Shown here in pieces: positions 50,901 through 61,692 of a stretch of DNA of 64,000 nt (positions are counted from its first letter, which is position 1; every line of letters begins with the position of its first letter). The DNA is taken from contig CANNZV010001814.1 in assembly GCA_947561585.1 (NCBI GenBank), positions 62,001 through 126,000 on the forward strand, read 5' to 3'. Source of the DNA: Caprella mutica. Taxonomy: Eukaryota > Arthropoda > Malacostraca > Amphipoda > Caprellidae. The notes under the pieces were generated by a model. The model did no database searches, was not told the origin of the DNA, and was given only the letters and a program-made list of their open reading frames with translations. The position numbers and the translations under genes are program-made.

Positions 50901-53900
50901 AGGCGTTGTAGTGATGATCTAACAGATACAATAGCTTATAAAGGCATTGTAGTGATGATCTAACAGATACTATAGCTTATAAAGGCGTTGTAGTGATGAT
51001 CCATCAGATACAATAGCTTATAAAGGCATTGTAGTGATGATCTAACAGATACTATAGCTTATAAAGGCGTTGTAGTGATGATCTAACAGATACAATAGCT
51101 TATAAAGGCATTGTAGTGATGATCTAACAGATACTATAGCTTATAAAGGCGTTGTAGTGATGATCTAACAGATACAATAGCTTTTAAAGGCGTTGTAGTG
51201 ATGATTTAACAGATACAACAGATTATAAAGGCGTTGTAGTGATGATCTAACAGATACAATAGCTTTTAAAGGTATTGTGGTGATGATCTAACAGATACAA
51301 TAGCTTTTAAAGGCGTTGTAGTGATGATCTAACAGATACAATAGCTTTTAAAGGCGTTGTAGTGATGATCTAACAGATACAATAGCTTTTAAAGGCATTG
51401 TGGTGATGATCTAACAGATACAATAGCTTTTAAAGGCGTTGTAGTGATGATCTAACAGATACAATAGCTTATAAAGGCATTGTAGTGATGATCTAACAGA
51501 TACAATAGCTTATAAAGGCCTTGTAGTGATGATCTATCAGATACAATAGCTTATAAAGGCATTGTAGTGATGATCTAACAGATACAATAGCTTATAAAGG
51601 CATTGTAGTGATGATCTAACAGATACTATAGCTTATAAAGGCGTTGTAGTGATGATCTAACAGATACAATAGCTTATAAAGGCATTGTAGTGATGATCTA
51701 ACAGATACTATAGCTTATAAAGGCGTTGTAGTGATGATCCATCAGATACAATAGCTTATAAAGGCATTGTAGTGATGATCTAACAGATACTATAGCTTAT
51801 AAAGGCGTTGTAGTGATGATCTAACAGATACAATAGCTTATAAAGGCATTGTAGTGATGATCTAACAGATACTATAGCTTATAAAGGCGTTGTAGTGATG
51901 ATCTATCAGATACAATAGCTTATAAAGGCATTGTAGTGATGATCTAACAGATACTATAGCTTATAAAGGCTTTGTAGTGATGATCTAACAGATACAATGC
52001 TTTTAAAGGCATTGTAGTGATGATCTAACAGATACAATAGCTTATAAAGGCGTTGTAGTGATGATCTAACAGATACAATAGCTTATAAAGACATTGTAGT
52101 GATGATCTAACAGATACTATAGCTTATAAAGGCTTTGTAGTGATGATCTAACAGATACAATAGCTTATAAAGGCTTTGTAGTGATGATCTAACAGATACT
52201 ATAGCTTATAAAGGCTTTGTAGTGATGATCTAACAGATACAATAGCTTATAAAGGCTTTGTAGTGATGATCTAACAGATACTATAGCTTATAAAGGCGTT
52301 GTAGTGATGATCTAACAGATACAATAGCTTATAAAGACATTGTAGTGATGATCTAACAGATACTATAGCTTATAAAGGCTTTGTAGTGATGATCTAACAG
52401 ATACAATAGCTTATAAAGGCTTTGTAGTGATGATCTAACAGATACAATAGCTTATAAAGGCTTTGTAGTGATGATCTAACAGATACTATAGCTTATAAAG
52501 GCTTTGTAGTGATGATCTAACAGATACAATAGCTTATAAAGGCGTTGTAGTGATGATCTAACAGATACAATAGCTTATAAAGGCTTTGTAGTGATGATCT
52601 AACAGATACTATAGCTTATAAAGGCTTTGTAGTGATGATCTAACAGATACAATAGCTTATAAAGGCGTTGTAGTGATGATCTAACAGATACAATAGCTTA
52701 TAAAGGCTTTGTAGTGATGATCTAACAGATACAATAGCTTATAAAGGCTTTGTAGTGATGATCTAACAGATACTATAGCTTATAAAGGCTTTGTAGTGAT
52801 GATCTAACAGATACAATAGCTTATAAAGGCGTTGTAGTGATGATCTAACAGATACAATAGCTTATAAAGGCTTTGTAGTGATGATCTAACAGATACTATA
52901 GCTTATAAAGGCTTTGTAGTGATGATCTAACAGATACAATAGCTTATAAAGGCGTTGTAGTGATGATCTAACAGATACAATAGCTTATAAAGGCTTTGTA
53001 GTGATGATCTAACAGATACAATAGCTTATAAAGGCTTTGTAGTGATGATCTAACAGATACTATAGCTTATAAAGGCTTTGTAGTGATGATCTAACAGATA
53101 CAATAGCTTATAAAGGCTTTGTAGTGATGATCTAACAGACACAATAGCTTATAAAGGCTTTGTAGTGATGATCTAACAGATACAATAGCTTTTAAAGACA
53201 TTGTAGACATCATTACCCGAATATTGTTACAGCACAGCCACAATCTGGTATCCATGATACCTGCAGGTATCATGGATACCATATTACCAATTAATATAAC
53301 GAGTTATGTTAGAATAATAATCATGATACAGTTTTTTATATGATTGAAAAGGTTTAAATCATCCGGTAATGAGAAATGGTTTAAAGTGTTAAAATAATCG
53401 AAAGTTAATCTTATATTGTTAATCAATGTAGTTTGAATCTTGGTATTATAATTAATAACAATGTTTTTATCACAGAATAATTTGATCTATTAAACAATTA
53501 TGTATTTATTAATTAACCATAAAAAAAACGAATAAAAAAATAAGATTTAACGTGAGTAAATAAAAATAAACTGTAGCTACCTTCAGTCAGAAAAAGAGAG
53601 GACAATTTGGCTTGAAAACATTTGTCCATTTCGTTTTGTTCAATTGAAGTGTATATTAGTGTAGATTTATTCAATTATATGATAATATAACATCGATATT
53701 TGGGAATTGGGTTTGTTTCGAATCGCACCTTCACATTTTTCGTGAAATTTTCTAACAGTTTCGACAGAATGAAATAGAATAATAAAACTTTGAAAGCGGA
53801 GGCTTGATATTGACGAAAAGTCTGTTACAGTGTTTGTTTTGGAAATTTCAAAACTTGTTAGTAAATACTAGATGTTCATTCTTGTGTAGAAAATATATCA

Positions 53901-55373
53901 GATTGGTAGTATTGACCTAGAAAAAAATTCATTCAATAAATATTATTTTGTACAAATAATTAAAATGATCACATTATTAAATACGAGTAATTAAATAAAA
54001 TTGAATTTTGTATATAGAAAAATAGGATTATAATTAAAATAGAAGTTAAATATCTATGATTTTTCTTACATGATCGAAAAATTATAACTGTCCGATAAGT
54101 TGGAACTTACACTAATTGTTATAAGTGCTCCATATAAATGAATTCTATTTAAATTATTAGAAATAAAACAAACAAAAAATGAAGTCATTTAAGAGATGGT
54201 ATAAAATATCTTTATTTCATGTTTAGGAAAAGTGATCAGAATGCTAGCTATATCCCAAGCAACACAAGCTAAGGAGCCCATGTCCTTTCTAGGCTACTTT
54301 TCAGTCTGCCATATCTTGCCCATCTAACAATCTAGTGCCCATGTTGGCACAATGTGTCATGGTTGCTTGGGATATAGCATATATTTTTATATCATAAGTT
54401 TACATGAAGTTCGAATCATTTCATGCTCTCTAAAATGCATAAATATTTTACCTTACGCAAAAATAAATTCAAAATTAAAATGAAGTGCTTTTTCTATTTG
54501 CCTTTTAAAACTCTAATGTTTAAACTTTTTAAGATGAATATTTATTTCCCTATCAAACTAGAAAGTAGAAGCTTTTTAAGATGACTATCTATATACCTAG
54601 AATTTAACTAGGATCTAGAAAATGAGATGGTATTCCTTACCTTGTTTTTCCTTGTTCTTCATAAGCAGGCCCCTGTTGAAGCAATCCTTGTAGCCATCGG
54701 GGGGAGACAAGGTGACGGCATCCACAGAATTGCTAGTGGGGGCCGAAAGCCTGAGTTCGAGACTACGCAAAGACACCAGCTGGGGCTCGGAATCTCCATT
54801 GAACAGGATGATATAGTCAGGCTCCCTGAACTGGTTTAGGGATTCGTTAAAAGTGACACTCAGGTTCCTACCCCTCTGACCCTTTCTCCTAAGAACGGAC
54901 CTTAGGGCACTCATCGTGAGAGGGGAGCCTGTAGGTGCTCCCAGGGAGCCTTTCACAAGGTGCTCCTCATGGTGGTACCCCAGGGAAGTGTTTTTGGAGC
55001 AAAGAGTTTCATCAGAACACGAACCAGTGCGCACCAAATCTGGAGAGCAACTGGCTCTAGTACTCATCTCGTGTGCGATCAATAGGGGGGCAGAATCCCC
55101 ATCTGGGGGCGCGTCCCCATCCTCTTCATTACTCCCCTCCCCACACGGGTAACTAAGAGAGGAAGGGGAAGCCTCGTGTGAGGGGAAACTCATCCCCAGA
55201 TAGCAACTTTTAGTGTTTTTTCCCAATGAACCTCTCACATATTCTGGGACACTCTTTTTAATAGTATTTCTTTTATTAACAAATAGTATCAGCTTCTGCG
55301 AAGAAAGAACATTAAAGCATCTGTTTGCAACTAAGCAACTTTTATCAGTTAAGTTTACTGTATATCCGCTCAT
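32968..55373 (-). CDS. Unidentified large disordered protein, two exons across an 18.8-kb intron
   Basis: Exon A is 55373-54641 and ends CAAG|GTAAGG in phase 1. Exon B is 35807-32968, preceded by a TTCCAG acceptor. The join keeps one frame (...KNKEKQ-GVEVDPRDAGWPGEV...) and gives about 1190 aa. The ATG at 55373 follows an in-frame TGA. Alternatively exon A begins at a good acceptor (TTCTTTCTTCGCAG) at 55296 and the true start lies upstream. I do not recognise the family. The protein is polar and Ser-rich, with charged helices around RSNSEVRRAIEQNALRRSL and SSILEKLKWL, and a His/Gln/Ser-rich C-terminal third. KKRGVRF fits a protein-phosphatase-1 RVxF docking motif, which is inference only. No transmembrane segment or signal peptide was seen. 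Exon B is long and open, with codon use unlike the surrounding AT-rich DNA, so it is coding with high confidence. The exon A-B join is supported by phase and splice sites only. Confidence 0.8.
36238..36383. repeat. Tandem duplication, two ~73-bp copies
   Basis: aataacacacagtatagctt ... tactttaaagtatacgaaga followed by a diverged second copy aataacacagtgcaatgtaa ... cactttaaagtgcacgaaaa. Both continue to gcaatgaaat/gtaatgaaat. Confidence 0.55.
36620..36674. mobile_element. Short GGTGGGGCCATAGAAGATTA palindromic element
   Basis: ggtggggccatggaagatta and its inverse taatctcctatggccccacc are separated by about 15 bp. Other copies or fragments are at 29283-29492, 39603-39743 and 41244-41275. Confidence 0.6.
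37470..38047. repeat. Minisatellite F, 18-bp unit, built from the MITE core
   Basis: About 32 copies of ggtatcatggatactgct. GGTATCATGGATAC is identical to half of the MITE core palindrome (for example 30120-30133). The last third is irregular, with catcgatact and short units (ggatactactggtatct). Both ends return to tatcatggataccaatt-type MITE sequence. Confidence 0.92.
39245..39300. mobile_element. GGGTAAGTT-family MITE arm
   Basis: taggattagttcagagttgt then cgaacggtttcacatgttca matches the left arm with several changes. No right arm was found nearby. Confidence 0.4.
39603..39743. mobile_element. GGTGGGGCCATAGAAGATTA family, with internal triplication
   Basis: The left end is ggtggggccatagaagatta. 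The right end tcttctatggccccaccata plus attttctctctcaa is repeated three times in tandem, a small array starting from a terminal repeat. Confidence 0.6.
39808..40921. repeat. Minisatellite G, 24-bp unit
   Basis: About 46 copies of agagcacactagagttgctc plus tcaa. Common variants (taaagag, tcaagaccac, tttcaag) are interspersed. A MITE follows 140 bp on. Confidence 0.93.
41063..41206. mobile_element. GGGTAAGTT-family MITE
   Basis: ggggtaagtcacgacttatc plus ggacagttatacatcttcgg; right arm aaagatgtggaaccgtccga plus taattcgtaacttaccctaa. The ggatacc core is absent. Confidence 0.8.
41772..42446. repeat. Minisatellite H, 21-bp unit
   Basis: About 32 nearly identical copies of gtgatgggtagaggtaaagc plus a. 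Because the unit is a multiple of three it is open in several frames; these are not genes. The low divergence suggests recent expansion. Confidence 0.95.
42466..42535. mobile_element. Right arm of GGGTAAGTT-family MITE after array H
   Basis: ttcttatatgatcgaaaaag plus tggaactgtccaataaatca, then gaacttacacta. No left arm beyond the array, so array H may have replaced or displaced it. Confidence 0.5.
42834..43076. mobile_element. Chimeric MITE: GGGCCGTACACACG ends, GGGTAAGTT-family core
   Basis: The outer arms (agggccgtacacacgcagtg ... gcgtgtgtacggccct) belong to one family. Inside are atcatataagaaaaaacgac and a perfect palindrome of about 60 bp centred on ctgcag (42911-42970) from the other family. 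Confidence 0.75.
43548..43970. repeat. Minisatellite I, 22-bp unit
   Basis: About 19 copies of aatattaggacaatgttgtt plus ac. Two copies carry an extra gtt. A full MITE follows within 35 bp. Confidence 0.93.
44000..44142. mobile_element. GGGTAAGTT-family MITE
   Basis: agggtaagttacgaattatc plus ggtcggtctcacatcttcgg; right arm cagaccgaccgataattcgt plus aacttacccc. Arms about 60 bp. Confidence 0.82.
45001..45057. repeat. Short tandem repeat, 19-bp unit x3
   Basis: tgcttgctcagcaatagt-type unit three times, the last copy ending atttactgg. Confidence 0.7.
45290..45500. mobile_element. GGGTAAGTT-family MITE, full length
   Basis: gtgtaatttacgaattatcg plus gtcagtatactacattttcg; core aattggtatccaagatacat ... 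gtatcgtggataccaatt; right arm ggaactgaccgataattcgt. Confidence 0.75.
45790..45969 (+). pseudogene. Short coding-like fragment, unidentified
   Basis: The plus-strand frame reads KDVNTAKQLRWNAFNEVNLV and then about 40 more helical-looking residues (IWRAIRRLKTHKQRELIDVL) before tgt tag. It has no start codon or splice context and sits deep in an intron of the opposite strand. Possibly a retrocopy or transposon fragment; I do not recognise it. Confidence 0.2.
45992..46188. mobile_element. MITE with mismatched ends (two families fused)
   Basis: The left end is agggccgtacacacgtaggg with the following ttttttaagtctttccacca. The right end is the other family's arm: tcttatatgatcggaaatgt ... gactcggaatttaccctat. 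The core palindrome is broken at ttggtatccatgatgatga. Confidence 0.7.
46635..47215. repeat. Satellite J, 45-bp unit x13 (same family as 62340-64000)
   Basis: The unit is actattggtggttgttgtaa then ctcttcactgtgcactttat and ttaca. Most copies have ttgtaac; a minority have ttttaac, the form that dominates the distal array. Confidence 0.93.
47597..53206. repeat. Minisatellite K, 41-bp unit, ~137 copies with higher-order duplication
   Basis: The unit is gatctaacagatacaatagc then ttataaaggcattgtagtga plus t. Single-base variants (cttttaaagg, actatagc, gcgttg, gtggtg) are patterned. Rare marked copies recur about 1639 bp apart (for example gatacaacagctttt at 48221 and 49860; ggtcttgttgtg at about 49180 and 50820), showing block duplication of about 40 units. 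Confidence 0.95.
53247..53375. mobile_element. MITE remnant with intact core palindrome, directly after array K
   Basis: 53247-53280 is the same perfect palindrome as at 30103. The worn right arm (tatatgattgaaaaggttta, catccggtaatgag) follows. The left arm is missing where array K ends. Confidence 0.6.
54057..54116. mobile_element. GGGTAAGTT-family MITE, one arm
   Basis: gatttttcttacatgatcga plus aaaattataactgtccgata, then agttggaacttacactaa. The left side is worn away. Confidence 0.45.
54247..54378. mobile_element. 132-bp element with 17-bp perfect TIRs
   Basis: gctatatcccaagcaac at 54247-54263 and its exact inverse at 54362-54378. GC-richer interior, no coding. Single copy seen here. It lies about 260 bp from exon A of the large gene. 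Confidence 0.6.
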
Positions 55374-55667
55374 TCAGCGACTTTGGCGCAATAGCAAAAT
55401 TCTCACGTCAGGAAAATATTCGAGACTCGTAAGGAATTAGGTTATTTTACCAACTACCAAGAGGGATGCTTGCGAAAATAATTATTTAGTTTAGCATTGA
55501 AAACAGTTTCTAAATTTAATATAAAGTTTGGGGTGAAGTCATAGTAATAAAATGGCAATTAAATATAGGAGGAAAAGTTTCCTATAGCATATTGATTATA
55601 AGAAAGTGCACAAAAATATAATTCAATAAACGTATTTTAATGAGATTTTAAAATAAAAAACTAATGT

Positions 55668-55855
55668 TATTTTCGGTTTCACATCATCGGACATATAAAA
55701 AAAAGATGTATAGTATTATTATTTATATTAATTGGTATCCATGATACCTACATGTATCATGGATACCAATAAAAGTAAAATAATAATTATTATATCATTA
55801 TTCCTTATATGACCGAAGATGTGAAACCTACCGATAATTCGTAATTTAACCTACC
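55668..55855. mobile_element. GGGTAAGTT-family MITE with palindromic core
   Basis: ttttcggtttcacatcatcg; core ttggtatccatgatacctac then atgtatcatggataccaa; right arm gaagatgtgaaacctaccga, taattcgtaatttaaccta. It lies just upstream of the large gene and 140 bp before array L. Confidence 0.75.
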
Positions 55856-55989
55856 TAATATATACTGCACATAATTAAGTGGTGAAGCCGTATAAATGAA
55901 ATGGTAAACAATATAGTTAAAGTATAATGACTTGTATAGTGTTACTGGACATATTAAGTTACTAACACTATATTGATTGTAATGGTGAG

Positions 55990-56570
55990 TAAGAGAGAGT
56001 TTGGTGAGTAACACTAGAGATGGTGAGTAACACTGTAGATGGTGAGTAACACTTTAGATGGTGAGTAACACTGTAGATGATGAGTAACACTATAGATGGT
56101 TAGTAACACTTTAGATGGTGAGTAACACTAGAGATGGTGAGTAACACTGTAGATGGTGAGTAACACTATAGATGGTGAGTAACACTGTAGATGGTGAGTA
56201 ACACTTTAGATGGTGAGTAACACTTTAGATGGTGAGTAACACTTTAGATGGTGAGTAACACTATAGATGGTTAGTAACACTATAGATGGTGAGTAACACT
56301 GTAGATGGTTAGTAACACTATAGATGGTGAGTAACACTGTAGATGGTGAGTAACACTATAGATGGTGAGTAACACTATAGATGGTGAGTAACACTATAGA
56401 TGGTGAGTAACACTATAGATGGTTAGTAACACTATAGATGGTGAGTAACACTATAGATGGTGAGTAACACTGTAGATGGTGAGTAACAGTATAGATGGTT
56501 AGTAACACTATAGATGGTGAGTAACACTATAGATGGTGAGTAACACTATAGATGGTGAGTAAGAGATGGC
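55990..56570. repeat. Minisatellite L, 19-bp unit
   Basis: About 30 copies of agatggtgagtaacactat. Each plus-strand copy includes GGTGAGTAAC, a good 5' splice-site match, but no plus-strand gene was found to use it. Confidence 0.93.
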
Positions 56571-56845
56571 GAGTATATAACATTCACCTTTACAGATACA
56601 ATCACTACTGTCGCAGCCACAGCATTCCTATCTGCCAATAGACACGGAGAAGTACTGATAAGATAGCAGAGATAACACAGAGATAACGGTAAGTCAATTC
56701 TATTGCGTAACTCTATCATTCTCAACTGAAACGGTGACGATAAATAAACCGAAGACTAATGGACGCTATTTACAAAGAATTATAATTATTTTCTCGAAAC
56801 CTTTCAACAATAATTTAAGTAGGTAAAAGTGATAATTGATATGAA

Positions 56846-59800
56846 CATCTGTATCCATGATACTAACATCCGTATCCATGAAACTAACATCCGTATCCAT
56901 GCTACTAACATCCGTATCCATGCTACTAACATCCGTATCCATGATACTAACATCCGTATCAATGCTACTAACAATCGTATCCATGCTACTAACATCTGTA
57001 TCCATGCTACTAACATCCGTATCCATGCTACTAACATCCGTATCCATGCTACTAACATCCGTATCCATGATACTAACATCCGTATCAATGCTACTAACAT
57101 TCGTATCCATGCTACTAACATCTGTATCCATGCTACTAACATCCGTATCCATGCTACTAAAATCCGTATCCATGATACTAACATCCGTATCAATGCTACT
57201 AACATTCGTATCCATGCTACTAACATCTGTATCCATGCAACTAACATCCGTATCCATGCTACTAACATCCGTATCCATGCTACTAACATCCATATCCATG
57301 ATACTAACATCCGTATCCATGATACTAACATCTGTATCCATGATACTAACATCCGTATCCATGCTACTAACACCCGTATCCATGATACTAACATCCGTAT
57401 CCATGCTACTCACATCCGTATCCATGATACTAACATACGTATCAATGCTACTAACATCTGTATCCATGCTACTAACATCTGTATCCATGCTACTAACATC
57501 CGTATCCATGCTACTAACATCCGTATCCATGATACTAACATCCGTATCAATGCTACTAACATTCGTATCCATGCTACTAACATCTGTATCCATGCTACTA
57601 ACATCCGTATCCATGCTACTAACATCCGTATCCATGCTACTAACATCCGTATCCATGATACTAACATCCGTATCAATGCTACTAACATTCGTATCCATGC
57701 TACTAACATCTGTATCCATGCTACTAACATCCGTATCCATGCTACTAACATCCGTATCCATGATACTAACATCCGTATCAATGCTACTAACATTCGTATC
57801 CATGCTACTAACATCTGTATCCATGCTACTAACATCCGTATCCATGATACTAACATCTGTATCCATGATACTAACACCAGTATTCATGCTACTAACATCC
57901 GTATCAATGATACTAACATCCGTATCCATGCTACTAACATCCGTATCCATGCTACTAACATCCGTATCCATGATACTAACATCCGTATCCATGATACTAA
58001 CATCCGTATCCATGCTACTAACACCCGTATCCATGATACTAACATCCGTATCCATGCTACTCACATCCGTATCCATGATACTAACATACGTATCAATGCT
58101 ACTAACATCTGTATCCATGCTACTAACATCTGTATCCATGCTACTAACATCCGTATCCATGCTACTAACATCCGTATCCATGATACTAACACCCGTATCA
58201 ATGCTACTAACATTCGTATCCATGCTACTAACATCTGTATCCATGCTACTAACATCCGTATCCATGCTACTAACATCCGTATCCATGCTACTAACATCCG
58301 TATCCATGATACTAACATCCGTATCAATGCTACTAACATTCGTATCCATGCTACTAACATCTGTATCCATGCTACTAACATCCGTATCCATGCTACTAAC
58401 ATCCGTATCCATGATACTAACATCCGTATCAATGCTACTAACATTCGTATCCATGCTACTAACATCTGTATCCATGCTACTAACATCCGTATCCATGCTA
58501 CTAACATCCGTATCCATGCTACTAACATCCATATCCATGCTACTAACATCCGTATCCATGATACTAACATCTGTATCCATGATACTAACACCAGTATCCA
58601 AGATACTAACATCCGTATCAATGATACTAACATCTGTATCCATGATACTAACACCAGTATCCATGCTACTAACATCCGTATCCATGCTACTAACATCCGT
58701 ATCCATGATACTAACATCCGTATCAATGCTACTAACATCTGTATCCATGATACTAACATCCGTATCCATGCTACTAACATCCGTATCCATGATACTAACA
58801 TCCGTATCAATGCTACTAACATTCGTATCCATGCTACTAACATCCGTATCCATGATACTAACATCCGTATCAATGCTACTAACATCCGTATCCATGATAC
58901 TAACATCCGTATCAATGCTACTAACATCTGTATCCATGATACTAACATCCGTATCCATGCTACTAACATCCGTATCCATGATACTAACATCTGTATCCAT
59001 GATACTAACACCAGTATCCATGCTACTAACATCCGTATCCATGCTACTAACATCCGTATCCATGATACTAACATCCGTATCCATGCTACTAACATCTGTA
59101 TCCATGCTACTAACATCCGTATCCATGCTACTAACATCCATATCCATGCTACTAACATCCGTATCCATGATACTAACATCTGTATCCATGATACTAACAC
59201 CAGTATCCATGCTACTAACATCCGTATCAATGATACTAACATCCGTATCCATGCTACTAACATCCGTATCCATGCTACTAACACCCGTATCCATGATACT
59301 AACATCCGTATCCATGCTACTAACATCCGTATCCATGATACTAGCATCCGTATCAATGCTACTAACATTCGTATCCATGCTACTAACATCTGTATCCATG
59401 CTACTAACATCTGTATCCATGCTACTAACATCCGTATCCATGCTACTAACATCAATATCCATGATACTAACATCCGTATCAATGCTACTAACATTAGTAT
59501 CCATGCTACTAACATCTGTATCCATGCTACTAGCATCCGTATCCATGCTACTAACATCCGTATCCATGCTACTAACATCCATATCCATGCTAACATCCGT
59601 ATCCATGATACTAACATCTGTATCCATGATACTAACACCAGTATCCATGCTACTAACATCTGTATCAATGATACTAACATCTGTATCCATGATACTAACA
59701 CCAGTATCCATGCTACTAACATCCGTATCAATGATACTAACATCCGTATCCATGCTACTAACATCCGTATCCATGATACTAACATCCGTATCCATGCTAC

Positions 59801-60479
59801 TAACACCCGTATCCATGATACTAACATCCGTATCCATGCTACTAACATCCGTATCCATGCTACTAACATCCGTATCCATGATACTAACATCCGTATCAAT
59901 GCTACTAACATTCGTATCCATGCTACTAACATTCGTATCCATGCTACTAACATCTGTAACCATGCTACTAACATCTGTGTCCATGCTACTAACATCCGTA
60001 TCCATGCTACTAACATCCATATCCATGATACTAACATCCGTATCCATGCTACTAACATCCGTATCCATGCTACTAACATCCGTATCCATGATACTAACAT
60101 CCGTATCAATGCTACTAACATTCGAATCCATGCTACTAACATTCGTATCCATGCTACTAACATCTGTAACCATGCTACTAACATCTGTGTCCATGCTACT
60201 AACATCCATATTCATGCTACTAACATCCGTATCCATGCTACTAACATCCGTACCAATGATACTAACATCTGTATCCATGATACTAACACCAGTATCCATG
60301 CTACTAACACCAGTATCCATGCTACTAACATCCGTATCAATGATACTAACATCCGTATCCATGATACTAACATCCGTATCCATGATACTAACATCCGTAT
60401 CCATGCTACTAACACCCGTATCCATGATACTAACATCCGTATCCATGCTACTAACATCCGTATCCATGCTACTAACATC
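56846..60479. repeat. Minisatellite M, 21-bp unit, ~173 copies, sharing the MITE core
   Basis: The unit is atccgtatccatgctactaa plus c. The frequent variant tatccatgatactaac contains GTATCCATGATAC, one strand of the MITE palindrome. Variants follow higher-order patterns of several units. Frames of over 1200 codons are open on both strands because the unit is 7 codons long. The array resumes at 61478-61530 beyond a hAT element. Confidence 0.95.
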
Positions 60480-61477
60480 CAGAGATGGGCGGGATTGTAC
60501 TTCCCAAGTACCAAGTAAAAGTACTAAGTAACAAGTAAGTACTTCAAGTACTACTTGAAGTACTTTCTAAAAAGTACTTTGAATAATTACTTAGAAGTAC
60601 TTTTTACAAATACTTGTTACTTCAAGTAAAAAGTACCTTATAAAGTACATTTTTTCCTTTATAATAAAATGACAGTCAAACTTACGACAATGTCGCTACA
60701 GTTGCTAGATGTTGCCAATTGCATTCAAGAGATTCTAATAGATTCATTCTATAATCTCTGTAAAATTAAATCTTTTTCCCATCTAGAAATGTATTTGCAT
60801 CACCGTGCACACTAACAAACTGGATAAAAAATGTTGGATTTTAGTGTTGTCAAACAATAAAACCTAGAGTTTGAAGAGCCAGAAGAGGTTCAACATGTTG
60901 AAAAATTATTTGTCAAACAGTAGAATCGAAACTAAGACATTTTATAATTTTATGTGAAGGTGATATTTTATATATTCTGTTCCGTGGAAACCGAATTTTA
61001 ATAATGAAGAGAAAAACAAGGGTGGTAATAAAAAAGTCCATATTTCTTCAAGCTTTTGATTTTTTCCAAAAATCATCCTCAGGAGAACCTCAATATATCT
61101 TAATTCTACTATATAAATACAAAATTCTACTATATAAATACAAAACTCTCCTATCTAGGATACAGAAATGAATAAATATCACTAATGTTACAATTAATTA
61201 AATAAACAATGAACTCAGAAAAAACTATCTACATATAAAAGAAATTAACGGTATAAATTAATTTTTTTATTTTTAAATTGCATAGTAAATGTGCTTGGTA
61301 CTTCTAAGTACTTTAAAAAGTACTTGGTACTTCTAAGTACTTTAAAAAGTACTTGGTACTTGTACTTTGAAAGTACTTTTTTATCTGAGTACTTGGGCAA
61401 TTACTTCAAGTACATTGATTTACGAGTACTTGTACTTAGTACTTAAGTACTTTCGATGTACTTTTCGCCCATCTCTG
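60480..61477. mobile_element. hAT-superfamily non-autonomous element, 998 bp
   Basis: Perfect 12-bp inverted ends CAGAGATGGGCG lie at 60480-60491 and 61466-61477. The exact 8-bp duplication is ctaacatc at 60472-60479 and 61478-61485. Both terminal 150-bp regions are packed with AAGTACTT-type subterminal motifs, as expected for hAT transposase binding. No transposase frame. It is inserted in the 21-bp minisatellite, which resumes for about 50 bp after it. The ends are nearly identical to those of the element at 595-3152 (one base differs). Confidence 0.88.
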
Positions 61478-61557
61478 CTAACATCCATATCCATGATACT
61501 AACATCCGTATCCATGATACTTACAGATATCAGGGATAATTTTTTAAAATTATTTAA

Positions 61558-61692
61558 TAGGGTAAGTTACGAATTATCGGTCAGTTTCACATCTTCGGTC
61601 TAATAAGATAATACGATATAATAATTAATTATTATTATAACATTTTTTTATACCGAAGATGTGAAACCGACCGATAATTAGTAACTTACCCC
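61558..61692. mobile_element. GGGTAAGTT-family MITE
   Basis: tagggtaagttacgaattat plus cggtcagtttcacatcttcg; right arm gaagatgtgaaaccgaccga plus taattagtaacttacccc. It starts about 25 bp after the last array-M remnant. Confidence 0.82.

Larger units (their letters stand above)
35808..54640 (-). other. 18.8-kb intron filled with minisatellites and MITEs
   Basis: The span lies between donor 54640/54639 and acceptor 35810-35808 of the large gene. It contains six tandem arrays (F, G, H, I, J, K below), at least six copies or halves of the GGGTAAGTT MITE, two GGGCCGTACACACG elements and one 17-bp-TIR element. Tandem repeats alone make up nearly half of it. I see no convincing exon inside. A short plus-strand open stretch at 45790-45969 is listed separately. 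Confidence 0.7.

Noticed and set aside
47597..53206. CRISPR-like array
   Set aside because: The unit repeats without unique spacers; each 41-bp unit is nearly the same throughout, and the DNA is eukaryotic.
54627..55440. Plus-strand frames of 70-78 codons over exon A
   Set aside because: Antisense shadows of the minus-strand coding exon.
56766..60518. Reading frames of more than 1200 codons on both strands (MDTDVSS-type and NIRIHAT-type repeats)
   Set aside because: They exist only because the minisatellite unit is 21 bp and lacks stops in several frames. Variation between units is not biased to silent changes and there is no non-repeat coding flank.
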